In this document: piece after piece, positions 1-12,291 of the stretch
How the letters are laid out: each line of letters begins with the position of its first letter
How positions within the stretch are numbered: the first letter of the stretch is position 1
Source of the DNA: Strigamia acuminata
Lineage: Eukaryota; Arthropoda; Chilopoda; Geophilomorpha; Linotaeniidae
Assembly (NCBI GenBank): GCA_949358305.1
Contig: OX442324.1
Span: 5,523,575-5,587,574, forward strand
Length of the DNA stretch: 64,000 nucleotides
Direction: 5' to 3'
Program-made: the position numbers and the translations under genes
The notes under the pieces: generated by a model
The model's input: only the letters and a program-made list of their open reading frames with translations
Database searches by the model: none
Told to the model about the DNA's origin: nothing

Positions 1-49
1 ATGAACAAGGTATAACAAATAATTAGTATTTTACTTATTCAAAATTCAG

Positions 50-1585
50 TTCGTGTGAGCGAAATTATTTGTATCAGATAGTCGGTTTATTGGAGGTGCT
101 CCGCGACGAAGTCGATAAGACGCAACAAAATCAAGTGAATTTAAAAGTTGATTTGGCCAAGTTGATTCCTTTTACAGCCGGCTCGGGTAAATAAATAAAT
201 TGTGAAACAATTTTTTTTTTTCTTTTTTTTTTTTTTTTTTCAAATTAAATTTTATTTCCTTTCAGATGGAGGTACAGATCAAATTGGTTCATCAATTCAA
301 CCAGCAAAAATTCAAGTTTTGCAAACACAATTGAACAATTTGCGTAAAATGACCGATTCCATCGATCACAAAATGTCGTACTTAGTAGCCAACATGACCA
401 GTACAAACAATATGACCAAGCTTTTGGTTAGAGAACAAGCGAAATGTGTGCAGAAAGAATTCTTTTATTCGGTTATCCGGGAAATAAGCGAGCAATTACA
501 AAGCCACCCAATTTCAATAATAACGAGTACACTAACCGGTTTGTTCATGTTCATTTGTATCAAAATTCGGTAAAAAAATATATACACTTCTATTTCAGAG
601 AAGGATGAAAGATCCTTCCCAAACGACTGCACCGCGGTCTTGTCGGAAGGAAATAAAAATGATGGAATTTATCAAATCCAACCTGTCGGAAGCAAAACGC
701 CTTTTTTTGTTTATTGCGACATGACGACAGATGGCGGTGGATGGACGGTAACGTTTTAAAAAAAAATAAAAAAAAATTAACATTAACATTTTGAAATTAA
801 CATTCAATTCCTAGTTGATCCAAAAACGCACAGATGGCCACACTAATTTCTACCGAGGCTGGCAAGATTATAAAAATGGTTTTGGAAACATAATGGGCGA
901 ACACTGGCTAGGTAATTATTTTTTTTTTAAAAAACGGATTGAACAGATTTAATTTTTGTTTACCAGGAAATGAAAAATTGCACCTGTTAACAAACCAAGC
1001 TGTGTACAGTTTGCGATTTGAACTCGAAGATTTCGACGAAGAAAAAACATACGCTTATTACTCAACGTTTGCAATCGGCCGCGAATCCGAAGGTTACATG
1101 ATTAAAATGTTGGGTGGATACGACGGCGAAGCAGGTTAAAGTCAACCGTATAATTTCAAATCTACAGACACATTTGATTGCATAAAAACCTGCTATTTCA
1201 GGCGATTCCTTCAATTACCACGCTTCAATGAAATTCTCTACCAAAGATATGGATAACGATCCATGGGACGGTGGCAATTGCGCAGAGTAAATCAAATTTG
1301 TTTGCAATTCGATAAAGCGTTATTAATAATAATAATAATAACTTTTTATTTTTTAGATTACACACGGGCGCTTGGTGGTATAACGGTTGCGGAATGTCGA
1401 ACCTCAACGGCCAATATTTAGGCGGCGAAGTTCCAGAAAATTTCGAAAATAAAGGAATGTATTGGTACGAGTGGCACGGACCAAATTATTCCTTGAGAAA
1501 AAGCGAGATAAAAATTCGCCCCATGAAAAACAAAACTCAGGAAGCCACGAATGCGTCTTTAAAGTTTTATTTGGGTCCTCGATAA
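50..1585 (+). CDS. Fibrinogen-related (FReD) lectin, ficolin/techylectin-like, 5' partial
   Basis: Seven exons can be joined in frame: 50-186, 266-538, 599-747, 815-911, 967-1134, 1202-1286, 1357-1585. The first two encode a hydrophilic, heptad-like coiled coil; the rest is a complete C-terminal fibrinogen domain, from [19 protein letters not shown] through [14 protein letters not shown] to the TAA at 1583. The calcium-site region ([15 protein letters not shown]) and the NLNGQY motif are present. The residue after the binding-pocket cysteine is Gly ([10 protein letters not shown]) where ficolins usually have His, so sugar specificity may differ. The family is secreted pattern-recognition lectins that bind acetylated sugars in arthropod immunity. 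No start or signal peptide fits the frame in bases 1-49, so the 5' exon lies outside the window. The joint from 538 to 599 was chosen because it is the one that keeps frame and gives a 60-nt intron. A poly(A) signal is at 1716. Confidence 0.88.
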
Positions 1586-1715
1586 CCCTACGAATTCAAA
1601 AAATTCTTCCTAAACTTACTGGCGCCAACATTCTACAGATTTCTTAAACACACTCACACACCATAATTTTTTCTTGTTTAGTATAGCATTTTCTACTGTA
1701 CTAATGTGTACTTTC

Positions 1716-1721
1716 AATAAA
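1716..1721 (+). terminator. Poly(A) signal of the fibrinogen-domain gene
   Basis: AATAAA lies 131 bases after the stop codon, in the short gap before the convergent AFG1L stop (1773). Confidence 0.6.
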
Positions 1722-1772
1722 AATTCTATTCCTCCGAAAACTAATTTGTAAATGTTACGAACCGGTCAAACA

Positions 1773-3747
1773 TCATAAATCTTCACGTTCGTTCCAATAT
1801 TCTTTACTCTGCATTTCCGACAGTCGCGAAAGAGTTCGATCGAAGGCAAAAATTTCTTCCTCTCCCGTGAAAATGCTCGCCTTGGACTCGACCTAGCAAA
1901 AAAAATATATTCTCGTTAATTCTCTTTCAAACAATTAATATTGAAATGTATTTCTTTTAATTACACTGTCGGATTTGATCCCTAAATCGTCCATCAATTT
2001 TCTCTGATCGTCGGATATTTCGTCACTCGCGAGTTGAAAAAGATTCTTTTTATCAGCTTCGGCCGAGCACACTACGCGTACCTAAAACAAAATCGTCAGA
2101 AAAAAAACAATAATTGTTGAAAACTTGGAGTTACCTTATTATCGTACAGTGTGTCAATCAAGATAATAAATCGTCTGGCCGGCGTTCGATGTTTTACTGT
2201 CATTACTGGAATATCACGCAGGATTATGGTGTGAAACGTGTTTCCGAGGGTCAAATAATCGCCGGCACCTAATGGCTATTTGTTAATATTAACAATTTGC
2301 GTTTGTTTAGGGTATTTCAAACTTATACCCGTTCGCATAATTCTTCGAAAGTCGTGTCCAGAACTTGTCCGCAAGTTTTTGCAAATGTTACATTCCTCTC
2401 GAGGATGTTTAGAGTCTTGGGACGGACGGCTAAAAAGGAAATACGAGAAACAAATCAAAAACGATTAAAATCAAATGGATTTAAGTAAATTTACTGTCTG
2501 TTTCTCTGGCACTCAGGATTTTAAACAATTTGTCGAGTTCTGCGTCGGCGTCGCACTCGGATTTACTGTTCGATAAAATATATAAAATAATTTAATCACT
2601 TATAACTATGTTAATGTTAATAAATTAGTTAATGAAAAATTGATGCTGACTCATACCTACATGAAAAAAAGCTTCTGTTTAGCTAAAGCACCTGATTGTC
2701 GATAATCAATTCCCGAATCCAAGCAATGGATGTTGCACTTGGACTAATAAAAAAAATCCATTACAAATTCTTCGTACAAATTTGTATATTAAAATTACTT
2801 TCAGCATTCCAATAAATGGAAAAAAATTACTTCGTTGAAGACCACTTTTGTACAAGTCTAAAATAGAAAAATGTCATTTTTTAACTAATTTATAATTAAG
2901 TTTAATAAATATGTATTACCATCTGGTTGCCTGTTCGATGTTGCAACAACTACCACTCCGTTATCAAACAATCCGCTAAACAGGCGCTTCAAAATCATCG
3001 CATCGCCAATATCAGTTACTTGAAATTCATCAAAACACAATAGCCAAGCTTCGTCCGTAATTAAATCGGCAACGGGTGGAATAGGATCGTACGATTTTCG
3101 TCTACGTGTTCCTTCGTCCTGGTCCACCATTAGTTTAAAATTGTGGATTTCTGTTATAAAAAAAAATTAATTTTATGAAAATACAATTCAAATTATTAAG
3201 CAGTTACTTCTATGAACGTCCAACATAAACTCGTTGAAATGCACGCGTTTCTTGTGTTCTATGTCGCACGAATTGTAAAACAAATCCATCAACATGGTTT
3301 TGCCACAACCCACAGTACCCCATAAATAGATCCCTTTGGGACCTTTAACTACTTCACGCGTTTGAAATATCTGCACAGATTCAAAATTCAAAATGACTGA
3401 CTATACTCGTTATATTCCACCTCTCAAATTTAATTCAATTCGTCACCTTAAATATGCCGCTCCTCCTAACAGGCGCTCTATATTTTCTTAATCTATCGTG
3501 CAGAATATCCAGGTGATCAACAATTTTCTTCTGATGTTCATCGTACATTAATTCTTTTTGTTCAACTCTGGCTAAATAGGCTTCCAACGGTGTTCCAGAA
3601 AACGCTTCTCCGATCACACTCGAAGAATATTTTCGAACAAATTTCAGATCTAAACAAACACGAAAATTACAAGATAAAAAAACTGTGAAATATAAATATA
3701 AATTGCTTATTTATACCTGAGACATTCCTTGGCCAGTAATTCCTCAT
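1773..3747 (-). CDS. AFG1L: AFG1-like mitochondrial AAA+ ATPase (LACE1)
   Basis: The multi-exon gene starts at ATG 3747 ([20 protein letters not shown]), a basic N-terminus suiting mitochondrial import. The exon at 3447-3649 gives [18 protein letters not shown]. The exon near 3220-3370 has the Walker [11 protein letters not shown]. The exon at 2930-3150 has the Walker [19 protein letters not shown] and the sensor region [10 protein letters not shown]. Later exons give [40 protein letters not shown] and [21 protein letters not shown], ending at TGA 1773-1775 (EYWNERED L). All are hallmarks of the AFG1/LACE1 family, which acts at the mitochondrial inner membrane in protein quality control, including turnover of cytochrome oxidase subunits. 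It is convergent with the lectin gene (188 bp between stops) and divergent from HYKK. Confidence 0.93.
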
Positions 3748-3937
3748 TCTTTCGTTTGGAAGAAGTCAAGTATTATTAGTTTAGCCAAGAAATTTTTAAT
3801 TATTTCTGATCATGCGCATAAAAATGTGCTATGTTTACTCGTACAGATTAAAGGCAAGGGACGACGAGTCGCCATCTTCAAGAACTCGTGTTTCTGACTT
3901 CCAGAAGGTGGGAGTCCCTAAATAATTCGGTTTCACG

Positions 3938-4212
3938 TTTTGCCGCTATGTGGCTCTGATAGTTGCGGGCCTGGCTTCGTTACTATGACTAGATCTCGGT
4001 TACAGCGTTTAAATGAGTGAGAGACTAACAAACAAACAAAACGAAGAAACTAACTTGTTAGCTTTGTGTGTGTACATCATTTCTTGGCCGCAGAAAATGC
4101 ATCAAAGTCAGCCAACACGACCGCCAATTGTTAGGGTTTTTGTCTCGGTTTTTGTAACGGATGTTAGCCATACTAACTAATGTAAACAATCAGAGCCACA
4201 TTGTGGCAAAAT
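3938..4212. mobile_element. MITE-like element with terminal inverted repeats
   Basis: The left end reads TTTTGCCGCTATGTGGCTCT and the right end, reverse complemented, reads TTTTGCCACAATGTGGCTCT; both continue with GAT. The two copies differ only in a central triplet. They bound about 275 bp with no open reading frame, a size and form typical of non-autonomous DNA transposon remnants. I see no clear target-site duplication, so the class is uncertain. Confidence 0.4.
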
Positions 4213-4751
4213 TTGGAACAGATTCCTTTGATGGTTGTCACTTGTTTGCAATGTTGTCAAAAGGAAACGAGCCTCGTTTTATAATAGTTGTTCAAACTCG
4301 GTTTGTGCAGTAAAAAAAAAAAACAGATCTGCGCAATGCGCATGAATGTCGTTTGACTACTGCACCAACTTTTGTGATTAGATATATCCCCCATTCAAGT
4401 AAAGTTCACGGAATTATTTCCAAATGCATTTTAAAAAATGTAATCTAGTTTATATAAAAATAACATTTGGCTTGACCATTTCACACCTCATCATGAGACA
4501 TTTCCCTATAGAAGTGTTTATGTACTTTTACCATGACTGACGTGAGTCGTGAGTCGATATTCCATTCAATTAAAATTTAATTTTTTTAAAATTACTATTT
4601 GATTTTTTATTTTTCTCTAACTGTAATCGGAAATCACGTTTATTTATCAACCTTGTTCACAAACATTATTTTTTTTTTTTACAAAATAAAACAAAGTAGA
4701 ATCATGAACCAAAAAAAAAGTTCAAAAGTCGTTTTGAGTTTTAAGGCTTGG

Positions 4752-4893
4752 AAAACCATTGAGTAAATCTCAATAAGATGAGCAATGAGATTGTCTGGAT
4801 AGTGTGGTGAAGACAGTTATTGAGTTGACCCGAGTTGACCACACTCTTTCCAGAGACAGGCCAAAACTGATGTCATTTAATCTCAATGGTTTT
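4752..4893. repeat. Imperfect foldback (hairpin) element upstream of HYKK
   Basis: Nested inverted repeats: AAAACCATTGAG at 4752-4763 pairs with CTCAATGGTTTT at 4882-4893. Inside it, GTCTGGA..GTGTGGT pairs with ACCACAC..TCCAGAGAC. The tip is AT-rich with a short GAGTTGACC direct repeat. It ends 128 bases before the HYKK start codon. Confidence 0.5.
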
Positions 4894-5021
4894 TGTAAAG
4901 AGCTCTATTTTTACAATCAATTATCTACATTTGTTATCAGTCAGACTCGCATTTTCTGTCTGTGGAAACCAAATCAAAAATCGTTACTATTTGTGAACAA
5001 AAAAAAAAAGAAATACTAAAA

Positions 5022-6609
5022 ATGGAAGTTCTTATTCAAAATCCTGGAGAAGTAATAAGACCAAACATAAGTTCAGTCCAAATTAAAAATATACTTACTG
5101 AATTATACGGACTCAATCCGTTGGAATGGACAGAATTGATCAGTTACGAAGATAGAAACTTTCACATACGAGTAATGAAAGAATTATTAATTGAAAAATT
5201 TCCGCATAAGCAACACCAATATTAATTTTTGCAGAATTCGACCATCCAACTAAACTCACAAATTAAAGAGGTTTGGACTTACGGGTATACTTTAAAAATT
5301 TTAAATTCACTAGAATCACAAAATCCTAACTTGATCGGTAAGTACAATTCAAATTTACTCTAACTGCACTGCAGCCATTGGCAATTCGATTTTTTGGATA
5401 AACACAGACGCACAAAACCAATTAATGATTCATTTGCAAAACCATGAAATTATGTGTCCAGTTCCAGTACAGAATGTTCATAAGAAATCTTACACTGTAC
5501 AGGACCTTAACACGATGAAAGACGTACAAATGGGTAATAATTAACAAGTAATTTTGATTGCACCCATTTCAAATAATAATTTCAATCTACAGAAGAATGC
5601 AAATCAGAAAAGGGAAACATTGTACGCCTTCTCACATTTATCCCTGGTCAAGTTTTAGCAACTGCCGAATACACAATTGATCTCTTCAACAATGCAGGAA
5701 AATATTTGTGTGAATTACACCAAGTCATGAAAGTTAGTTAGAATTTAAACCTCAAGCGCACCGAGTGTGTTTTTCCATCCAATGTCATAAAATCTATCTA
5801 TTTAAAATTTTTATCACCAATTTTCAAGTTTTATATTGTTTCCTCTAAGAAATTGACGAAAACAACACTCACTTGTCAGTGCACTTGACCTTTAAAAAAT
5901 ATATACGAAAATTAAACAAAATTAATTTCCTTTTCAGAATTTTCACCACCCTGAATTTGACGCTAGACAAACCTTATGGTCAATGCCTAGTTTTCCCCAC
6001 GTCAGTAAATTTTTATACGTCGTAGAAAACCAAGCACAAGTTGATCAAGTCCACGAAATAATCAAAGAGTTTCAAGAGAAAGTTGCAACTCGGTATAACG
6101 AGTTGCCAAAAGGATTAATTCATGGAGACTTCAACGAAAACAACATCCTCATTGAAAAGACAACAGGCGGGTCAAACGTACAAATTACTGGCATTTTAGA
6201 TTTTGCTGATGTTCAGTATTCTTGTTATGCATTTGACATTTCGATAGCCATTATGTACCTCATGTTAGAGAGCAATAATGTTGATATTACGGCTGTCGGG
6301 GGTCATTTCCTTGCAGGATATTGTGCGAAACGAGCACTCGATGATTCGGAATGGGAAGTGCTGAAGGTAAAAATCAACGTTTAACATCAAACGAAAAACG
6401 TTTAACGTTGCTTTTTATTTCAGATTTGCATCGCAGCTCGATTCTGTGTTTCGTTAGTCATGGGACTGTACACCCACTCACTTGACCCCACAAATGATTA
6501 TGCATTAACAACACAAAAAGGTTGGCAGGTCCTAGAAACGTTTTGGGCAGTACCGGAAAAAAATTTGTTGAATTTATGGAAAAATATACAAACAACCACT
6601 AAATTGTAA
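5022..6609 (+). CDS. HYKK: Hydroxylysine kinase (aminoglycoside phosphotransferase fold)
   Basis: Six exons: 5022-5171, 5235-5337, from 5375, then about 5593-5731, about 5938-6366 and 6423-6609. The protein begins MEVLIQNPGEVIRPNISSVQ and ends at TAA 6607. The kinase-like core is clear: RLLTFIPGQVLA, LCELHQVMK, the catalytic loop GLIHGDFNENNILIE and the metal-binding ILDFADVQYSCYAFDISIAI. The order and spacing match HYKK (AGPHD1), which phosphorylates 5-hydroxy-L-lysine with GTP in the breakdown of collagen-derived lysine. An upstream in-frame ATG at 4962 is unlikely to be used; 5022 has a better context and matches the expected N-terminus. A poly(A) signal lies at 6726. Confidence 0.9.
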
Positions 6610-6684
6610 AACAATGTAAGAAACACTGCGAAGTTGTATTATGGTGTGTAGATTAGTCATAATTTCGTACAGTTTATAATGGGA

Positions 6685-6717
6685 AATAATAACAATAATA
6701 ATAATAATAATAATAAT
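6685..6717. repeat. (AAT)n microsatellite
   Basis: An interrupted AAT array sits in the short gap between the convergent HYKK and NUP85 genes. Confidence 0.8.
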
Positions 6718-6800
6718 TAATAATTAATAAATCTCAATACAAAACTCTAGTAATGACGTGTAGGGATGTGCGGTAATTTTTTCAGGCGTGTAGAATCAAT

Positions 6801-9800
6801 TCACGAATTTTTTGCACCCTTTTCTTCCAAAAATGATCTTGACAAGTTGCGAGCCAACGCTAAACGCAGCAAAGTTTCTTTATCTTTAAAATTTATTTGC
6901 TGCAATGAGAATAAAAAAATGAATATGCTTGCTCAATCAATCAATCAATGAATCAAGAAAACTTTTTAGAATTACCGCAATGTCTGCATCTGGCACATCT
7001 TTCATATTTTTTTCCAATTCCTCTAAACAATACAACATCTCAAACGTCTGCTCACTGCTGAATAGCATCTGTAATGTTAAGAAAACATTCCACAACCATT
7101 TCTATTTACAACTGAAAGAAAACAAACTCACATCTGATGACTCGAGCAATGGTAAAGCATCAAAAAGCAGCGTTTTCCAAAAACTGAAATTGTATTTATA
7201 TTTTAAAAAAATAATAACAAAATGTATTTTATGATATTAAAAAACAAACTCACTAGGTCGGGGCTAATCGTGAAGATAAAAGCGACACCAATAATCCTGC
7301 AGCCGCTCGGAAATCGTTTTCTTCGTACATCCGATGAAATTCTCTGTATTTTCCTGTTTCGGGATAATCACAATTAGCTGTTAATTATTTATTTTTAAAT
7401 GCCAAATTATCCTACCAAGAAATGTTAATTTGTCACTGATTAACATCGAAGGCCCGAGGTTTTCTATTAAATCCAATTTTCCACAATCACCTTTACGATC
7501 GTAATCTCTCGTGAATCTAGCAAATAATACAATATTAATTTAAAAAAAAAAAATTAATTAATGGAAATAAATTCGATTTTTACATACTTTTCGGCCAGAA
7601 AACTGGTTAATGCAGAATCCTTCAACAAAAAACGTTTCAAATAAGTATAAATACATTTCACACAACTTAAAATTATTACCTTAGATTTCAAAACCCACGA
7701 TAAAGCCGTTCCCATCGAGTTCTTCTGAAGTGATTGTACAGCAACAACTTTACAAACCGAACTAGCTGCAAAAATAAACAAAAATCAAACACTTAAGTAG
7801 GTTTAACTAACAGAATATTTATTAACAAGTCTAACCGAGTTCGTGTAAATTATTCTTTTGAGCAATGTACAAAACTTTCTGCACTTTCCACTCGTTTTCT
7901 AAAGGAATACGTTCCAGATATGCCTCCAAAAATTGTCTAAAAGCAAATTCAATTGAGGAATGACAATAGTGAAAATAAAAAAATAAAAAAATGCCATAAT
8001 AAAAAAAATTACTTACTTCCCTTGCATGGGACAATGTTGAAAGTATTCAACTCCTACTTGCCACAAACTCTCATGACTCATAAGACAAGAAGCAAAATCT
8101 ATCAGCAGACTTTCCCTCAGTACAAATAAAATGGAGCTGTAATGGACAATTTCTTTAGTTTCTACTACAAAATAATTGTTTTTCTAAACTATACTGTGTG
8201 TCTTCTATAACAAGGTGTTTACAATGACACAAAAAGTCGGTGAGATGTGCAGCAAACCACCAGTTGTCAAAATAGTAACTGAAAAGAGATAAAAAAAAAT
8301 CGAATATCTGTGATACATACATGTAAATAGAAGAGGTACCTGCATTCCTTAATCACTTGAATGACATCAAATTCAAGCAATGCCAACAATATACTGTCCA
8401 ATGCATTGATAGTGGTAATTCCCCCAAACATATCAACACATTCTTCAGAGATGTAATGTAGATCGCAACCCCTAATGGTTGGGTTTGAATAGAGTAATCG
8501 TGAAATCAACATGTGATACCACGTCTCGCACAACGGCCTGAAACCAAGCAACATTTTTCAAAGAAAATTTATTTCGTTTTTAAATATAAATAAATAAATA
8601 TTTGATATGCTTACGCCAATTCTGCAAAAACTTCTGGTTTACCGCATAAAATCTTACAAACTCTTTCCAAGTTTTTGTTTAAGGCAAATTCGTTTTCTTC
8701 TAATGTTTGCAAACATTCTTCTTGCCAGAATTTCCATTTCATATCGAATTCTGAAATGGACTGCTGTTCTACAAATGCCTAAAAAAAATTATACATAAAT
8801 AACATTTTTTAAATTTTTTTTCTTTCTTTCTAGTTTTCTATAACTGTACCAGAAATGTTGGCATTCGCATTAACAAATCGTCTAGAACTAAAAAACTCTC
8901 CGATTTAAAATCTGTGTGAATGCGTAATAACTTTCTTGCGTCTTCGATTCGGCCTTGCAGTATAAAACCATAAAACTAGAACACAATTTAAGGATTTTAA
9001 AGATCAAAATTTTCTCCTCATCTCTTAAAAATAATCTTACTGCATTCCAATACTGTGGGTGGTTTTCGCGCTCGTCGCTTTCAACAATATCTCTAGCATG
9101 TTTTTCACATTCTGGAAAATGCCACTTGACCCAATTTAGCAACTGCGAAAGCACTATACCACCTAAACCATCACAAGAATATTCCAAAATTAAAAACACA
9201 GATTTAAAAAATAAACATATATAAGTAATTATGGTGGTACCCGGCTGAACGTCGATGAAAAGAATTTCGCACAAATCCCAAATTAATTCAATTTTGTAGA
9301 ACATCTGACTCTGATTTTCGTACATCAATTTTAATTCACAATCCATCGTTTCATCTAAAATTCAAAATGTATTTTTTAAAACAAATCAATATACGAAATT
9401 TAAAATATTCTTTTGCATACCAGCGGATGACTGCAAACTTTCAATGCATTCTTTGATAACCGATCGGTAACGACGACTAACTTTCACAAGCCTTTAAAAA
9501 AAATTATACAATTAGATAATCGGTACTTGATGACTTTTTACGCACTGAATCAAAACTCACCTGTTTCTTTTTGAAATTTCGTTCTCATTATCGTTATTTA
9601 ACTTTTGCAAAGCAACAAAAATGCCTAAAATGTTAAAATTATTTAGCGATTATTCTGGTTTATCCTAATTCATTAAATGATTAAGTACCACTGGCTTCAC
9701 TGACTAATTTCCTTGCTGCTTGGTAATAAAGGGCAGTTCCCCACACAACTTCATTCATTAAGTTGCAACTGCCGTTAAATTTACCTGAAATGTGTAATTT

Positions 9801-10059
9801 GAGTTTTAGTCGAAATGTTTGAAATTTCCGAGGAAAGTTTGAACCTTTTTGGGCAGACAGGGGCGAGTTGGAAGTAAACGTGATTAATTTATTGCCTTTC
9901 CCCCAGACAAATCCAGCTTTGTTACGATTTAATTTCCAATCGGGTATCACCTAAGTAAAATTCAAACAATAATGCTTTTAATTTCTTCTGTATAACCGAG
10001 TTGAAAATGAATAAAACTCTCACTATTTCAACCACTTGGTCTTCCCGCGGTGCAGCCAT
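6801..10059 (-). CDS. NUP85: Nucleoporin Nup85
   Basis: The start at 10059 gives [19 protein letters not shown], and the gene ends with [20 protein letters not shown] and TGA at 6801-6803. It has about 15 exons. Diagnostic C-terminal blocks are [60 protein letters not shown] and [11 protein letters not shown], matching animal Nup85. The protein is an alpha-helical solenoid of the Nup107-160 Y-complex, the outer scaffold ring of the nuclear pore, which also acts at kinetochores. It shares a 310-bp intergenic region with the divergent SUGT1 gene. Confidence 0.93.
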
Positions 10060-10369
10060 GTTGATTACGGTACTGTTCAAAATAATATCTCGTGTACTTT
10101 ATAAAAAATTCACAACTGACTAAAAATTTAACTAAAATAAGACTTCACATTTAAAAATTATCTTAAATTTAACTACAATTACAGCTTCAATAATAGAATT
10201 ATCCGAGATGCAAACTAATTGTTGACCGTGCACCGCAGCTGCAACTTGTTCAAAAATAAAGTAGAAATTGTATGCTGGCAGTTCGAACTCCAACCGTTTT
10301 CTATGCTACTTGTGTAGAACACCCCCTTTCACTAAAAGAATTCATTGTGATTCACTAGTCACGTCCAAA
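10060..10369. promoter_or_regulatory. Bidirectional NUP85/SUGT1 promoter region
   Basis: Only 310 bp separate the two start codons, so both 5' UTRs and promoters must fit here. I see no TATA box at a convincing position, as is common for paired housekeeping genes. Confidence 0.6.
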
Positions 10370-11863
10370 ATGGCATCGTCTGCCGATGAGCTTTACGGGT
10401 ATATTATTTTGCTTTGCACACGTTAACAAAAACTGCGATCGTATCATATTTTTCTTCTTATTTTCAACTAGAAAAGGAAATGAAGCGTTTGTCAAGGAAG
10501 AGTATTCTATTGCGATTCAAGTGAGTAAATAAAAAGCAGTTTTCTACAAATGTTCTGGAAAATTCTATTCTAGTATTACACAAAAGCAATCGAGATTGAT
10601 TCCAGGCAGCCTGATTATTTCGCAAATCGAGCGAATTCTCACATAAAATTAAAGCAATACGAAGGTAAACAAATTCCAAAATGCAGGATGATTTCGATAA
10701 ATTTCAAAATATCCTGTTTTAGAGGCCAAATTTGACGTGGACAAGGCATTAGATTTAGGGAAGAAGGTATCGAAATTATTTCTGTGGAAGGGGTAAATAT
10801 TAATTTATCTTTAACATTTATATTTTTTAAAATAATTATTCTTGTTTTTTTTTTTTTTTATAGAATAGCCTGTTTTCACATGCAAGCTTATGAAGAAGCA
10901 AAAGAAGTGTTTTTAGAGGGGAAAAAAATGGAAGGTAAAAATCGCTATTAAATTGCGAACTAGAAAGAATACTCAAATTGATTTCATCAGATAAAAATGA
11001 AGGCACTTTTGACACATGGTTGCTTCAGTGCGAAACCAAGCTGGTAATGATTTGACAAAAAGAAATTGGCCATCCATTTCACAATTATTTATTGCAGGAT
11101 CAAGCTAAAGTCGTTTCTCCTCAACTTGTTAAAGTGAGGCACGATTGGTATCAAACAGAAATTAGCGTGGTTGTGACTATACTAGTTAAAAGTGCAAAAC
11201 AAGATGATGTTACAGTTGACATTACCAAGAATACCGTGAGTTATTTATTTTTAAATTTGAAATGGGTATGCATCGCCGTATCGTTAATTGTTTCTGCAGT
11301 TGAAATGCAACGTTCAAGGGAATGATAAACGGCTCGATTTCGAATTAAACGTCTCTTTGGCACATGAGATTAATCCAGAATACAGCGTGTGGAAAATTAT
11401 GCCATCGAAGATTGAGATTCAGTTGAGAAAGTTGGAAGGTTTGCAATGGAAAACTTTACACGAAACGCAAAAGGAAAACATTAAGCAATTCGTACCTGAA
11501 AAATCATCGAACAAACCTACCAATAACTATCCAACGTCTTGTTCAGTACCTAAGGATTGGGACAAAATCGTGACCGATATTAAGAAAGATGAAGAAATCG
11601 AGCAACAAGATGGCGATGCAGCGGTGAATCAGTTGTTTCAGAAGATTTACTCGGAAGGTTCGGATGAAGTTAAGAAAGCGATGAACAAATCTTTCGTGAG
11701 TGCTTTTTTTCTTCTTCTTATTAAACACGTTTAACTCATTCCACATTATTTGCAGACCGAATCTGGTGGCACCGTGCTTAGTACTAACTGGGGCGACATT
11801 GGAAAGCAGAAAACGACTGTGAAACCTCCCGATGGTATGGAATGGAAGCACTGGGATAGTTGA
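10370..11863 (+). CDS. SUGT1: SGT1 co-chaperone (suppressor of G2 allele of SKP1)
   Basis: Exons join as [20 protein letters not shown] through to MEWKHWDS and TGA at 11861. Three domains appear in order: TPR repeats (about residues 5-110, with [20 protein letters not shown] and [20 protein letters not shown]), a CS domain (about 120-215, with [19 protein letters not shown] and [20 protein letters not shown]) and an SGS domain (about 250-335, with [28 protein letters not shown] and [18 protein letters not shown]). SGT1 links HSP90 to SKP1-containing complexes and is needed for kinetochore assembly. A poly(A) signal lies at 11942. The gene is convergent with CDC40. Confidence 0.95.
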
Positions 11864-12291
11864 CAACAATGCACGAAACAAAATTGATCTGAAGCTGAAA
11901 CAGAAACTGCAACTTGTAATTATTATTTTTTTTTTAAAAAGAATAAATTCAAATTGAAAATGAAAATTCTAGTTTTATTTATGACTCTTCACCTGGAAAT
12001 GCACTTAGTGTGTGTCAGTCTCAACAGTTCATTTTCAAAACAATTTTTATTGATAAATAATTTGATACGGATAAAGCCACGTTAGTTTGCAACTCAAAAC
12101 TGTACTGCCATAGATTCGAAGTTACAGATGTTGTACCATACGGTTTCGAGGCACAGATGTAGTACCATAGATTCGGATGCAGAGATATAGGAGTACCATA
12201 GGTTTGGAAGAAGATACGATAAATAAAATGATTTAAAACAACAGTAAAATAAAAATAATTTTATTTTTGGTCGGACATTTTAATGATTCTT
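11864..12291. other. Convergent SUGT1/CDC40 3' region
   Basis: Holds the SUGT1 poly(A) signal (AATAAA 11942-11947), a candidate CDC40 signal on the other strand (TTTATT at 12260-12265) and a degenerate tandem repeat (12101-12217). No coding sequence is seen. Confidence 0.6.
12101..12217. repeat. Degenerate tandem repeat, about 30-bp unit, four copies
   Basis: Four successive units begin TACTGCCATAGATTCG, TACCATACGGTTTCG, TACCATAGATTCGG and TACCATAGGTTTGG, and the first three share an ACAGATGT/AGAGATAT tail. Related monomers occur near 61129-61190 on the same strand. Confidence 0.6.

Larger units (their letters stand above)
3748..5021. other. Divergent AFG1L/HYKK intergenic region
   Basis: No coding exon is recognised in these 1.27 kb. 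It must hold the 5' UTRs and promoters of AFG1L (-) and HYKK (+). Two foldback-type structures lie in it: an element bounded by 22-bp inverted repeats (3938-4212) and an imperfect hairpin (4752-4893). Confidence 0.6.

Noticed and set aside
539-598. Reading through to the TAA at 571 as a tail-anchored protein, or a 29-nt intron at 570-598
   Set aside because: The 29-nt intron breaks frame and is too short, while a donor at 539 gives a 60-nt intron and keeps the fibrinogen domain in frame.
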